Part shown: one piece after another, positions 9,192 through 19,203 of the stretch
How positions within the stretch are numbered: the stretch's first letter is position 1
Layout of the letters: each line of letters starts with the position of its first letter
Assembly: GCF_003284585.1 (NCBI RefSeq)
Contig: NZ_QKRX01000008.1
Location: 124,001 to 188,000 of the forward strand
Source of the DNA: Nitrincola tibetensis
GTDB lineage: Bacteria; Pseudomonadota; Gammaproteobacteria; Pseudomonadales; Balneatricaceae
Reading direction: 5' to 3'
DNA: 64,000 bases
Program-made: the position numbers and the translations under genes
The notes under the pieces: model-generated
Seen by the model: only the letters and a program-made list of their open reading frames with translations
What the model was told of the DNA's origin: nothing
Database searches by the model: none

Positions 9192-9511
9192 GTGGCTAGC
9201 ATGCTAAAGTGTGTGTTTGACTGAGTTGTAAACAACTTGCTTGAGAAGTGCAGATTTTATCTTGCCGAGTATTTATCAAGAGAGTCGGGCTTTACCAAAG
9301 GCTAATCCCTATTAATCCACCGAAAATACAGGGTTTTTGATCATCGCTGAAATCAGGTTGCGATAGTCAATTACCCTAATTATTTTCGTCTTATTTAATC
9401 ATTTATGTCCTGAAATCGAAATATTGTCGACATATTCCACTATTGGTGGATTGAATGCTGCAGTTGCGGCCGTATAATTCTAACTTTCATTTTCTTAGGG
9501 TGAGGATCAAG
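9192..9511. other. Intergenic region upstream of mqo
   Basis: 320 bp without a credible gene. I looked in all forward frames after the PilY1-like stop for the missing PilY1 continuation (a CQxNFI-type segment) and did not see it, so no simple frameshift explains the short gene. The region holds two small palindromes (TAGCATGCTA near 9196 and AGTTGT..ACAACT near 9222) and, at its right end, the mqo promoter and ribosome binding site. Confidence 0.6.
9451..9478 (+). promoter_or_regulatory. Probable sigma-70 promoter of mqo
   Basis: TTGAAT (9451-9456), a 16-bp spacer, then a perfect TATAAT (9473-9478). Transcription would begin near 9485, leaving about 27 nt before the mqo ATG at 9512. This also argues against the upstream in-frame start at 9455, which falls inside the -35 element. 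Confidence 0.65.
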
Positions 9512-11002
9512 ATGACCGCAAGAACAGCCGATGTGTTGCTAGTTGGGGCAGGTGCCATGAGCTCAACGTTGGGGGTGCTGTTAAAGCAGCTAGACCCATC
9601 CTTGAAAATCATCATGGTTGAACGTCTTGACCACGTTGCACAAGAAAGTACAGATGGTTGGAATAATGCGGGCACTGGGCATGCGGCCTATTGCGAGTTG
9701 AACTACACGCCTAAAAAAGCGGATGGTTCGATTGATACGACAAAAGCCTTTACCATTAACTCTGCTTTTGAAGTCAGTCTCCAGTTCTGGTCATATTTGG
9801 TTGAACAGCAGGCTTTACCTGAGCCATCCAACTTTATTAACACCGCTCCGCATTGCAGCTTTGTGTGGGGTCAGGAAAATGTCGATTTCTTGCGTAAGCG
9901 TTACGAAACACTGTCATCCCATGTGATGTTTAAAGACATGGAGTACAGCGAAGATGCTGAGGTAATTCGATGTTGGATGCCTTTGGTTATGCAAAATCGT
10001 CCGGCGTCGCAGCCATTTGCTGCAACGCGTGTTCGTTATGGATCGGATGTTAACTTTGGCGCTTTAACCCGTTTTATGGTTGAGCATTTAGGCAAACAAC
10101 CTGACTTCGACTTACTGGTCAGTCATGATGTTCAGTCCTTAACGAAGCAGCCCGATGGGCGTTGGTTAGTCAATGTTAAGAATAAAGCCGATAAGCACTT
10201 AACCCCCATTACTGCCAAGTTTGTCTTTCTGGGTGCAGGTGGCGGCGCACTGCCTTTGCTTCAGAAGTCTGGAATCGCGGAAGGTAAGGGCTATGGTGGT
10301 TTTCCAGTTAGTGGACAGTGGCTGGTGTGCACCAAGCCGGAAATTGTTGAACAACATGCGGCGAAGGTATACGGAAAGGCGCCCATTGGTGCGCCTCCGA
10401 TGTCGGTTCCGCACTTAGACACGCGTATTATGAACGGTCAAAAATCGCTGTTGTTCGGACCCTTTGCAGGTTTTACGACCAAATTCTTAAAAAATGGCTC
10501 GTACTTGGATCTGATCAAGTCAGTCAATCCTAGTAATATTGGCCCAATGATGTCTGTCGGTGCCAATAATATGGACCTGACTCGCTATTTGATTTCAGAG
10601 TCTTTGCAGTCTCATGAATCGCGTGTCAAAGCTTTGCGTAACTTCTTTCCAGATGTGCAAGAGGACGACTGGGAGTTGTCGATTGCGGGGCAGCGTGTTC
10701 AAATTATTAAAAAGAACCCTGCAGGAGGGGGCAAACTGGAGTTTGGTACAGAGGTGATTATCTCTGCCGATGGCTCTCTTGCTGCGCTTTTAGGAGCGTC
10801 TCCTGGCGCCTCTACGGCGGTTCAAGCGATGCTTAGCATCGTTGAGCGTTGCTACAAGGATCAATTGGCGACGGATGCCTGGCAACAAACCTTAAAAGCC
10901 ATGATCCCATCCTATGGCAAGGTACTCAGCAATGAGCCGGAGCTGCTTAGTGAAGTGAGAGCGCGCACTTTGTCTGTATTAAAACTCGATCCAACACTGT
11001 AA
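9512..11002 (+). CDS. mqo: Malate:quinone oxidoreductase
   Basis: 496-residue FAD-dependent peripheral membrane enzyme that oxidises malate to oxaloacetate and passes electrons to quinone in the TCA cycle and respiratory chain. The N-terminal dinucleotide-binding motif (LLVGAGAMSSTLG) and the Mqo-specific block with DGWNNAGTGHAA are seen, with further family blocks SVPHLDTR and LLFGPFAGF. I chose the ATG at 9512 (GAGGA at 9502-9506, start MTARTADVLL) over 9455, which overlaps the promoter. Length matches the family. A long hairpin after the stop separates it from the convergent copZ-like gene. Confidence 0.95.
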   Translation: MTARTADVLLVGAGAMSSTLGVLLKQLDPSLKIIMVERLDHVAQESTDGWNNAGTGHAAYCELNYTPKKADGSIDTTKAFTINSAFEVSLQFWSYLVEQQALPEPSNFINTAPHCSFVWGQENVDFLRKRYETLSSHVMFKDMEYSEDAEVIRCWMPLVMQNRPASQPFAATRVRYGSDVNFGALTRFMVEHLGKQPDFDLLVSHDVQSLTKQPDGRWLVNVKNKADKHLTPITAKFVFLGAGGGALPLLQKSGIAEGKGYGGFPVSGQWLVCTKPEIVEQHAAKVYGKAPIGAPPMSVPHLDTRIMNGQKSLLFGPFAGFTTKFLKNGSYLDLIKSVNPSNIGPMMSVGANNMDLTRYLISESLQSHESRVKALRNFFPDVQEDDWELSIAGQRVQIIKKNPAGGGKLEFGTEVIISADGSLAALLGASPGASTAVQAMLSIVERCYKDQLATDAWQQTLKAMIPSYGKVLSNEPELLSEVRARTLSVLKLDPTL

Positions 11003-11004
11003 AC

Positions 11005-11049
11005 CCATGACGAGTGATCTGGGCCAGTTCGGCACAGATCACTCGTCAT
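11005..11049. terminator. Long perfect hairpin between mqo and copZ
   Basis: CATGACGAGTGATCTG (11005-11020) and CAGATCACTCGTCATG (11034-11049) are perfectly complementary over 16 bp, and an inner GCC/GGC stem (11022-11024 with 11030-11032) closes the loop. It fills almost the whole gap between the two convergent stops. No U tract follows on either strand, so it is either a bidirectional terminator of the U-poor kind or a 3'-end protecting structure. Confidence 0.6.
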
Positions 11050-11050
11050 G

Positions 11051-11248
11051 TTATTTGATCTGTGCTTCAAAGCCTGACATTTCGATTGCCTCGATGAGGT
11101 CTTCCGTTGACGCTGTTCCGTTAATTTCAGCACTGTCTAATTCCACAAGTACCGTCTCAACGCCATCGACCTGTTCAAGCGCTTCTTTGACCTTCTTGAC
11201 GCAACCTCCACAGGTCAGTCCTAATAAAGCGAGTTGGATAGTGGCCAC
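11051..11248 (-). CDS. copZ: Heavy-metal-associated (HMA) domain protein, CopZ-like
   Basis: 65-residue single HMA domain, the size of CopZ/Atx1 copper chaperones, which carry Cu(I) to P-type ATPases. The metal site is GLTCGGC with C13 and C16, followed by the amphipathic VKKVKEAL helix. The start is GTG, with AAAGGAG about 10 nt upstream. No copper ATPase is adjacent, although ccoI, a copper-type ATPase, lies 21 kb away in this window; a link between them is speculation. It could also bind mercury or another soft metal. Convergent with mqo. Confidence 0.8.
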   Translation of the reverse strand: MATIQLALLGLTCGGCVKKVKEALEQVDGVETVLVELDSAEINGTASTEDLIEAIEMSGFEAQIK

Positions 11249-11341
11249 TAAAGTTGTCTCCTTTCTATTGGGTTACGTTGAATTTAAGGTAAACTGGGAA
11301 CTACCTTAGCGCGATCTACGCCACTTGTATAGGATGATCAT

Positions 11342-12040
11342 TTGAAAAAAGCCTTAAAAATACTGTGTTTACTGCCTGTCATTTTCTTGTGTTTTTTTTT
11401 GACAATTGTTGTACTACTGAAGTGGCTCCCTGTCCCGACAACGGCTTTTATGCTCCATCACAACTGGAAGGCATTATGGAGTGAAGAGATTGAGTTTGCC
11501 CGATATCAATGGGTTCCCTATGAGGAAATTCCTTGGACACTGAAAATGGCGGTCATCGCTTCCGAGGATCAAAAATTTCCAGACCATTGGGGGATTGATG
11601 TGGCCGCGACCCAAGCCGCGATTCGGGCTTACCGTGAGGGGCGTCCAGCCGGAGGTGGCAGTACTATCACTCAGCAAGTGGCTAAAAATTTGTTTTTATG
11701 GGGTGACCGCAGTCAAGTGCGTAAGGTCTTGGAGTGGGGCATTGCCATAATACTTGAGCAGTTCTGGGGAAAAGAGCGCATTCTAGAGGTCTATTTAAAT
11801 ATTGCGCAATTTGGTAAACAGGAGTTTGGTGTGTGGGCGGCTACCGAGTATTTGCTTGTGAAGCCACTGGCACAAGTTTCGGTACAGGATGCAGCGTTAA
11901 TGGCCGCAGTGCTTCCTTCACCTGCCCGTTACGATATTAAACGCCCATCCGCTTACATGCGCAGCCGACAGGCATTTATTCAACGACAGATTAATAACCT
12001 AGGTGGACTAGCTTACTTAAGGCGTTTTGAGACAGAGTAA
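11342..12040 (+). CDS. mtgA: Monofunctional biosynthetic peptidoglycan transglycosylase
   Basis: 232-residue GT51 enzyme that polymerises lipid II into glycan strands without a transpeptidase domain. One N-terminal membrane anchor (about residues 7-29) is followed by the GT51 motifs: ASEDQKFPDHWG with catalytic E75, GGSTITQQVAKNLF (105-118) and the KERILEVYLN block. Length is usual for MtgA. The start is TTG, supported by AGGAT at 11331-11335 with 6-nt spacing; no ATG precedes the anchor. It converges on yejK with a 10-bp gap. Confidence 0.93.
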   Translation: MKKALKILCLLPVIFLCFFLTIVVLLKWLPVPTTAFMLHHNWKALWSEEIEFARYQWVPYEEIPWTLKMAVIASEDQKFPDHWGIDVAATQAAIRAYREGRPAGGGSTITQQVAKNLFLWGDRSQVRKVLEWGIAIILEQFWGKERILEVYLNIAQFGKQEFGVWAATEYLLVKPLAQVSVQDAALMAAVLPSPARYDIKRPSAYMRSRQAFIQRQINNLGGLAYLRRFETE

Positions 12041-12050
12041 GTCTGATTAC

Positions 12051-13031
12051 TTAATTCCCGTGTAGCTTTTTTAGCTGCTGTAACAAGGATTTAGGCAGGT
12101 TTTTGATCATAAGAACTTCTTGGTTTGGATCAAACTCAACAATGTTCCCTAAGCTGCTGCTCGCAAAACTAATTGAGATATCACTGTTTTTACCCGCAAA
12201 GCGTAGATATTGTTTGAGCTGCTTCCGATCAGGGATAAGCTCCTTCTTGGGTGTTTCTTGATGTTTAGTCAAAAACTCGTCTATACCAGGACTGACTTCC
12301 TCTGACAGGTTGCTAAATACCACAGCCTCTCCCGCTTTATCCTGTTCCAAACAGTACTCAACAACACGCTCACGTATCGGCTCGCTTTCATCTTCGGGTA
12401 GGGCATTGCAGTATTGCTCGATAATCGATAAAAATTGCTCAGTTTCAACTTTTTTATCGACGGTATCTGTATAGCCTAACCATTCACACACAACCGCTTT
12501 TACGCCTTTTTCGCTGCGACCAAAACTGATGGTCAGATATTTATCTTCATTGTTTTCGAGTGCGGAAAGGTCCAAGCAAACGCCAAAACCTGTCTCACTG
12601 AACTCAATGTAGTCGGTTTCTTGCAGCGAAAGGTCTTGCGAAAGTTGCAAAGCGGAAGATGGACGCAGGTGAAAAATGAAAAGGCGATCACCACGCTCGA
12701 GTGTTTCACTTACAAAAACAACATATCCCTGAAGTAATTCATTCCCTTTATCCAGTTGTAAGCCTAAATGCTTCGTCAGTTGGGCGGTTAAAGACGAAAA
12801 TCCTAAACTGCCTTCTCGCCACTGTGTAATCAGAGGCCTAATCCCCATGATTTCCTGACTGAAACAGCCGTATTGTCGCCCCGATCGACTGCCCTGAATG
12901 CGTTTTAATTCACTTAAGATAGAAGGAGCGAAGCGTTCCAAGGCCAGTTCTGTCTCGGCTAAATGGCAGTTGGCTGCAGTTTGATCATCCGTTTTCTGAA
13001 TCGAATGGATGATAAAGTGTGTCACAGGCAT
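12051..13031 (-). CDS. yejK: Nucleoid-associated protein YejK/NdpA family
   Basis: 326-residue member of the 37-kDa nucleoid-associated protein family (NA37). The family layout is visible: an N-terminal helper region (FIIHSIQKTD), the RQYGCFSQE motif, an YIEFSETGFGVCLDLS block, the YLTISFGRSEKGVKAV core and a C-terminal VEFDPNQEVLMIKNLP strand. E. coli YejK is 335 residues. It is a nucleoid component of unclear function. It is upstream of mtgA on the opposite strand and 42 bp downstream of the DUF2069 gene, so it might be read through from the arsC-wrbA operon. Confidence 0.85.
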   Translation of the reverse strand: MPVTHFIIHSIQKTDDQTAANCHLAETELALERFAPSILSELKRIQGSRSGRQYGCFSQEIMGIRPLITQWREGSLGFSSLTAQLTKHLGLQLDKGNELLQGYVVFVSETLERGDRLFIFHLRPSSALQLSQDLSLQETDYIEFSETGFGVCLDLSALENNEDKYLTISFGRSEKGVKAVVCEWLGYTDTVDKKVETEQFLSIIEQYCNALPEDESEPIRERVVEYCLEQDKAGEAVVFSNLSEEVSPGIDEFLTKHQETPKKELIPDRKQLKQYLRFAGKNSDISISFASSSLGNIVEFDPNQEVLMIKNLPKSLLQQLKKLHGN

Positions 13032-13073
13032 AGATGAATCCTAGTCAGGAGGCTGGATCAAAAAAATAAATGG

Positions 13074-14391
<1,318 letters not shown>

Positions 14392-14473
14392 AGTGTCTCT
14401 TTTCTAACATTCAATAAAAGCTATGGCTATTGTATATGGCTCTGTTTCAGTTACCAACTCACAGGTGAATTTA

Positions 14474-15691
14474 GTGAACGTAAACGTGATGACTCCAATG
14501 ACCATTTTTTTCTTTTTTAGAGATATGATTCGGCAGTTTTTTGTTAATCAAGGCGTGTTAAACGCATCGGCTTTGACCTATACAACCTTGTTTGCAGTGG
14601 TTCCTTTGGTAACGGTTTCCTATTCAATGTTGGCAGCGGTACCGTCTTTTCAAGGGGCGGGGGAGCAAGTTCAGCAATGGATTTTTGAAAATTTTGTGCC
14701 CGCGACAGGTGAGGTTGTTCACGAGTACTTAAAAGACTTCACCGATCAGGCTAGGCGCTTAACGGCCGTTGGTATCGTGTTTCTTGTTATCACCTCGATC
14801 ATGATGATGAAAAATATCGAAGCGGCACTCAATCGCATTTGGCGAGTTACCGAGCCGCGTAAGGGCGTTTCTAGCTTTCTGTTGTATTGGGCGGTGTTAA
14901 GTTTAGGACCATTGTTAATTGGATTTGGCTTACTGCTCACGTCCTATATTACCGCTTTGCCTCTATACACCAGTGCTACGGAGGTGGTGGGGAGTGCGCG
15001 TTTTCTTTCAATTATCCCCATCGTATTTTCAGCTATTGCCTTTATGTTGCTTTATGCAGCGGTTCCAAATTGCCGAGTGCCCATTCGCCATGCGTTTTTA
15101 GGAGGTGTGGCTGCCGCCTTAATGTTTGAGGTTGCTAAACGAGGTTTTGCTTTTTTTGTGACGCAGTTTCCATCCTATGAGCTGATTTATGGTGCTTTCG
15201 CGGCTGTTCCTATGTTTCTAGCTTGGATCTTTATCAGTTGGGTAATCATTTTGTTGGGCGCTGAATTGAGCCGAGCATTGACGATTTACCATATCACTCA
15301 GCGCAATCGACGTGAGCCTCATTTATACACGGTGTTGGGTGTATTACATCAGCTTTGGTTGGCGCAGAGGTTAGGTCAAACGCGCTCTGATACTTGGTTA
15401 TTGCAACAGACACCTGGATTAACGCAAGAGCGATGGGATCAATATATCCCGATTTTGCTAGACACAGGTATCATTCAGAGAACACTTAGTGGCGATTATG
15501 TGTTGGCAAGAGATTTAAGCCACTTTACGCTGGACCAGTTGCAGTCACTCCTTCCTTGGCCATTGCCTGATGCCCTGTCTCAAAGCAGTGAAGTTCAGTG
15601 GGAAAAGGCGTTTGGTGAGCGCTTGAAAACCTTATCGGATGCACGTCATGATGTATTGGATGTGCCGATAGGTGAATTATTTAATGCTTAA
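14474..15691 (+). CDS. YihY family inner-membrane protein
   Basis: 405-residue (from this start) YihY/virulence factor BrkB family protein; the family was once called RNase BN by mistake and its role is unknown. About six membrane helices are followed by a soluble C-terminal region of roughly 120 residues resembling a winged-helix-like domain. LNASALTYTTLFAVVPL is a family hallmark. An ATG at 14423 is in frame but has no ribosome site and lies 31 bp from the divergent arsC start; AGGTG at 14463-14467 suits GTG at 14474, and ATG at 14489 is a further option. The 3' end overlaps the convergent GGDEF-EAL gene by 11 bp. Confidence 0.83.
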   Translation: MNVNVMTPMTIFFFFRDMIRQFFVNQGVLNASALTYTTLFAVVPLVTVSYSMLAAVPSFQGAGEQVQQWIFENFVPATGEVVHEYLKDFTDQARRLTAVGIVFLVITSIMMMKNIEAALNRIWRVTEPRKGVSSFLLYWAVLSLGPLLIGFGLLLTSYITALPLYTSATEVVGSARFLSIIPIVFSAIAFMLLYAAVPNCRVPIRHAFLGGVAAALMFEVAKRGFAFFVTQFPSYELIYGAFAAVPMFLAWIFISWVIILLGAELSRALTIYHITQRNRREPHLYTVLGVLHQLWLAQRLGQTRSDTWLLQQTPGLTQERWDQYIPILLDTGIIQRTLSGDYVLARDLSHFTLDQLQSLLPWPLPDALSQSSEVQWEKAFGERLKTLSDARHDVLDVPIGELFNA

Positions 15692-18455
15692 AAAATGTGT
15701 CTAAATTGGGTGTTATGAGGAGAGCCTCGGCATCTTGTGCACTTAGAGGCTTGCTGTACAGGTACCCCTGAATATCATGGCAACCGTGTTGGATTAAGAA
15801 GTTGAGCTCTTCCGGTGTCTCGACACCTTCAGCCGTTACATTGAGGCCTAGGTTCTGACCTATCTGAATCATGCTCTTAATAATCCCCACATGTTTATTG
15901 CCTTCCTTGATGCTGCTGATGAAGGCTTTATCAATTTTAAGGTTATCCAATGGCAGCTGGGTAATGTACGCCATGGATGAATAGCCCGTGCCAAAATCGT
16001 CCATCGCAATGGTCATGCCGAGCGCCTGAAAGTGTTTCAAGCGCTCTTTTGCTTCATTATTATTCTCAATAAAGACGCCTTCAGTAATTTCTAATTCGAT
16101 CAACTCAGGTTTAACGCCCGTTTCTTTCATTAACGACTCCACCTGAGAAATAAATTCAGGTGATGAGAGTTGTAGTGGCGATACGTTAATGGCCATTCGT
16201 CCAGTCCAAAGAGTAAGCACTTGCCATTTTTTGAGCTGCTCAAAGGCTTGACGCATAACCTCGAGGCCTAAACTATGGACCTGTCCCGACTCTTCTGCAA
16301 TTTGAAATAAAAGGTCAGGGCGGATAAATCCTTCTTCTGGATGATGAAAACGCGCCAAGGCTTCAAATCCAGACAAGCGATGATTTTGAATGTTGACTTT
16401 GGGTTGATAATGCACAGATAAATATCCTTCGCTGACCGCCTCGCGTAAAAAGGTTTCAAGTTGTGTGCGGCGGGCCAGTTCGTTATGCAGTGTTTCACTG
16501 TACATACAATAGCGATTACGACCCTGACTTTTTGCTTCGTACATGGCCATATCTGCACAGGTTAAAAGCGCTTCATACTCGCGAGTGTTATCGGGTGCAA
16601 TCGCAATCCCTATACTGGCGCCTATGTTGATGGTTCGTCCTCGGAGTTGAAAATGATCCGAGAGGATTTTAAGCCATTGTTGAGCGATGATTTCTGCATC
16701 TGAGGAGTGAGAAATGGGCAATAGTAGAATAAACTCATCTCCGCCAAAGCGTGATAAAAATGAGTGGGGGGGGAGGTGCTCCATTAAACGTTTGGCGACT
16801 GCTTTGAGCAGTTCATCGCCAAAAGAGTGGCCTAAGGTATCATTAATGTTTTTAAATCGATCTAAATCCACAAATAAAAGAGCGAAGGATTGCGTCTCTG
16901 TTAAGGCCAGTGACTTTTGAGCGTGTTCTTGTAGAAAACTCCGATTGTAAACGCCAGTGAGTCGGTCAAAATATGCCTGATAGCTTAAAAGTTTACCCCG
17001 TTGCAGAGCGTTAAATGCAACCGTGCAATGGGATAAAAAATCACTAAAGCGTAAGTCTAACTGTGCTTTAGGAAGATTGATTATTAAAAATGCAATGGGC
17101 TGACCATCTTGGTGTAAAGGATAGCAGTGATAAAAGCCGTTTTTCGAAATAAGAAGGTCTGGAGCGAGTTGATTAAGTTCATCTTTCGAACAGATACTTG
17201 CTTCTGTCTGTAAAACAGGTGAAAACTGAATCAGAATCTCGGAAGAGGATTGTTTTACTTGCGTAAATTTCTGGCTCGGGTATTCATAGGTGTAGTATCG
17301 ATCCACGATGGGATTGTGCTTGTTGAGTATATAAAGTATTGAATACGAAGGTGTGGTGAAGCGGGCGATTTCGGTTAGGATACTATGTGCACAGGATGAT
17401 AGATTCTCATTCAGAAGTATTTTTTGATTTATATTAAATAAAGCAGAGTTGTACTCAAACTCATAGGTTAAGTTCTGAGTCATTTGATTAAATGAATGAG
17501 CGAGGTCTTCGTATTCATCATCAGTGTCAACTTGGACCTTGTAGTCTAATTTATTCTCCGATAAGGATTTCGTTCCCTTAATGAGCTCTTCAACTGGTTT
17601 CAAATGCCGACGTACCATATATAGGCTAACGAAAACTACTAGCAAGAAAATCAAAAGGATAGCGGGTAGGAATGAATGCTTAAAATCATTCACACTTTGC
17701 ATAAAAACTTTTTCAGGTTTGCTGATAATAATGCGCCAGTCATCCTGTGCAAACTGATAGCGCATAAATAAAGACCAAGATGCCGAAATCATGTTTTCAG
17801 ACTGAGTACTCAGCCAATGGGAGGGCGTTTGTGGTGATGTATTAAGTAGCAGATCAATCGTTTCTTGCGTTAGGGGGGCGGAGCAAAAGATGACAACAGA
17901 GTCTGCACCAATCACACAAAGCTCTTCAAATGCACTTAATTCCGTTTCTGGCCACAAGTAGGTTGAATCTAACTCAGCTAACCACCGTGATTCTTGGGCT
18001 GTTAACGTCATAAACACACGTTTGATATTGGTGTTTTCACTTTGCAAAGTAAAAACACCGCTGCTTGGTGCATGTTCCAGTATACTGAGCCATTTATTGG
18101 CGTTGTCATTTGCAGTGTATTGCCAAATAATGCTTTCACCCTGAGCGACAGCGTAGTCCGTAAAATACGTTTGCAGTAGATGCAGGTACTCAGGTTGAAT
18201 TTGGTTTAGGTCCTGCGTATGTTGGCTGGCATTGAGTAACAGGTCGTGAGCATAGCTCAAGCGCCTAAAAATGCCGAGGCCATATTCTTTCGTGGCTCGT
18301 TGCAGATGATGGTGGTGGTCAGTGAAGATAAGGCCGCTGACTTTATAAAAAGAACCCACCGCAATCAAAGCAATGGGCACCAGAATAATAAAGAAAAACA
18401 TTCTAAAAAGGCGACGAGCAACCCGGCTTTTTAAAGATGAAAGCTCAATTCTCAT
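15681..18455 (-). CDS. Membrane-bound GGDEF-EAL cyclic-di-GMP enzyme
   Basis: 924 residues: membrane helix (17-37), periplasmic sensor region (38-261), second helix (262-281), HAMP linker (281-333), a GAF-like region (about 340-480), GGDEF domain (about 492-650, GGDEF at 571-575) and EAL domain (about 660-915, EAL at 698-700). The EAL catalytic set looks complete (EALARF, INVSP, ELEITEG, DDFGTG, LKIDKAF, AEGVE, QGY), so phosphodiesterase activity is likely; the GGDEF motif is intact but no RxxD inhibitory site is seen. It starts 10 bp after the pseudopilin stop, so the two are probably cotranscribed. Confidence 0.93.
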   Translation of the reverse strand: MRIELSSLKSRVARRLFRMFFFIILVPIALIAVGSFYKVSGLIFTDHHHHLQRATKEYGLGIFRRLSYAHDLLLNASQHTQDLNQIQPEYLHLLQTYFTDYAVAQGESIIWQYTANDNANKWLSILEHAPSSGVFTLQSENTNIKRVFMTLTAQESRWLAELDSTYLWPETELSAFEELCVIGADSVVIFCSAPLTQETIDLLLNTSPQTPSHWLSTQSENMISASWSLFMRYQFAQDDWRIIISKPEKVFMQSVNDFKHSFLPAILLIFLLVVFVSLYMVRRHLKPVEELIKGTKSLSENKLDYKVQVDTDDEYEDLAHSFNQMTQNLTYEFEYNSALFNINQKILLNENLSSCAHSILTEIARFTTPSYSILYILNKHNPIVDRYYTYEYPSQKFTQVKQSSSEILIQFSPVLQTEASICSKDELNQLAPDLLISKNGFYHCYPLHQDGQPIAFLIINLPKAQLDLRFSDFLSHCTVAFNALQRGKLLSYQAYFDRLTGVYNRSFLQEHAQKSLALTETQSFALLFVDLDRFKNINDTLGHSFGDELLKAVAKRLMEHLPPHSFLSRFGGDEFILLLPISHSSDAEIIAQQWLKILSDHFQLRGRTINIGASIGIAIAPDNTREYEALLTCADMAMYEAKSQGRNRYCMYSETLHNELARRTQLETFLREAVSEGYLSVHYQPKVNIQNHRLSGFEALARFHHPEEGFIRPDLLFQIAEESGQVHSLGLEVMRQAFEQLKKWQVLTLWTGRMAINVSPLQLSSPEFISQVESLMKETGVKPELIELEITEGVFIENNNEAKERLKHFQALGMTIAMDDFGTGYSSMAYITQLPLDNLKIDKAFISSIKEGNKHVGIIKSMIQIGQNLGLNVTAEGVETPEELNFLIQHGCHDIQGYLYSKPLSAQDAEALLITPNLDTFFKH

Positions 18456-18465
18456 AGGCTAATTA

Positions 18466-18942
18466 TCAATAGTCACTCGCCAAACCATAAAAATTCCCAT
18501 TATTAGCTCTGATAATATCATCACGGCTAAGGGCAGATGTTAAAGGAGATACGGAGCGACCGTCTCTACCCTTGCTATATAAATCAAAATCATTATTGAT
18601 TGGCACTAGGTTTTTATCTTTTCTCACTTTGCCTTTGTTGGTTTGAATGGTCACATCAAGGTATTCGTAGGGGATGCCCCAGGGATCTTGTAATTGGTCA
18701 GCACTTAAATTGAGTTGATTCAAAGACGCAGGAAATTGACGGTTTAAAATATAGAAACGCTCAATCGCGGCGCTGATGACTTGTAGGTCAGTGATGGCAG
18801 TATGGTTATCCACTCGTTCCTTATATCGTTGATAGCCTGGGATGGTAATGGTTGCTAACACCCCAATAATCGCGATGGCCATGAGTAGCTCAATTAGACT
18901 AAATCCTTTTAACTTTTGTAGAAAACCGACGTAAAGCTTCAT
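18466..18942 (-). CDS. Orphan GspG-like type II pseudopilin
   Basis: 158 residues. A short leader ends in a prepilin peptidase site KG|FSLIELLMAIAIIG, followed by the hydrophobic pilin helix. The C-terminal part, with DPWGIPYEYL and FDLYSKGRDG, resembles the calcium-binding loop of the GspG major pseudopilin. No other type II secretion or pilus assembly gene is nearby. I chose the ATG at 18942, which has GAGAG 6 nt upstream and gives a short leader; in-frame starts at 18954 and 19044 would give overlong leaders. It is immediately upstream of the GGDEF-EAL gene, suggesting pilus- or secretion-linked c-di-GMP signalling. Confidence 0.82.
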   Translation of the reverse strand: MKLYVGFLQKLKGFSLIELLMAIAIIGVLATITIPGYQRYKERVDNHTAITDLQVISAAIERFYILNRQFPASLNQLNLSADQLQDPWGIPYEYLDVTIQTNKGKVRKDKNLVPINNDFDLYSKGRDGRSVSPLTSALSRDDIIRANNGNFYGLASDY

Positions 18943-19203
18943 GAATACTCTCATCGAAATCAGATTAGTAACAATCTTTTTAGACCAGTATAGCACTCTG
19001 TCTATTGGCTGTCTCAAAGAGAATTCTTGAGAAGGTTTCGGCACAGATTCAATGGAAGGTCCTTAATACTTTGGTATTGAAACGCGACTAAAGTCTTTGA
19101 ATAAACCCTCGACTCAGTAAAGGGTAAGGGTATACCTTTACGCCCAATCACAGGGATTAGGAAATTCCCTAATTGAGCGTTTAACAATTAAAGAGAGAAG
19201 ACT

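Noticed and set aside
19141-19180. Small stem-loop in the permease leader as a riboswitch
   Set aside because: Only a 6-bp stem (ATTAGG/CCTAAT) with no match to purine or other riboswitch cores that I know.
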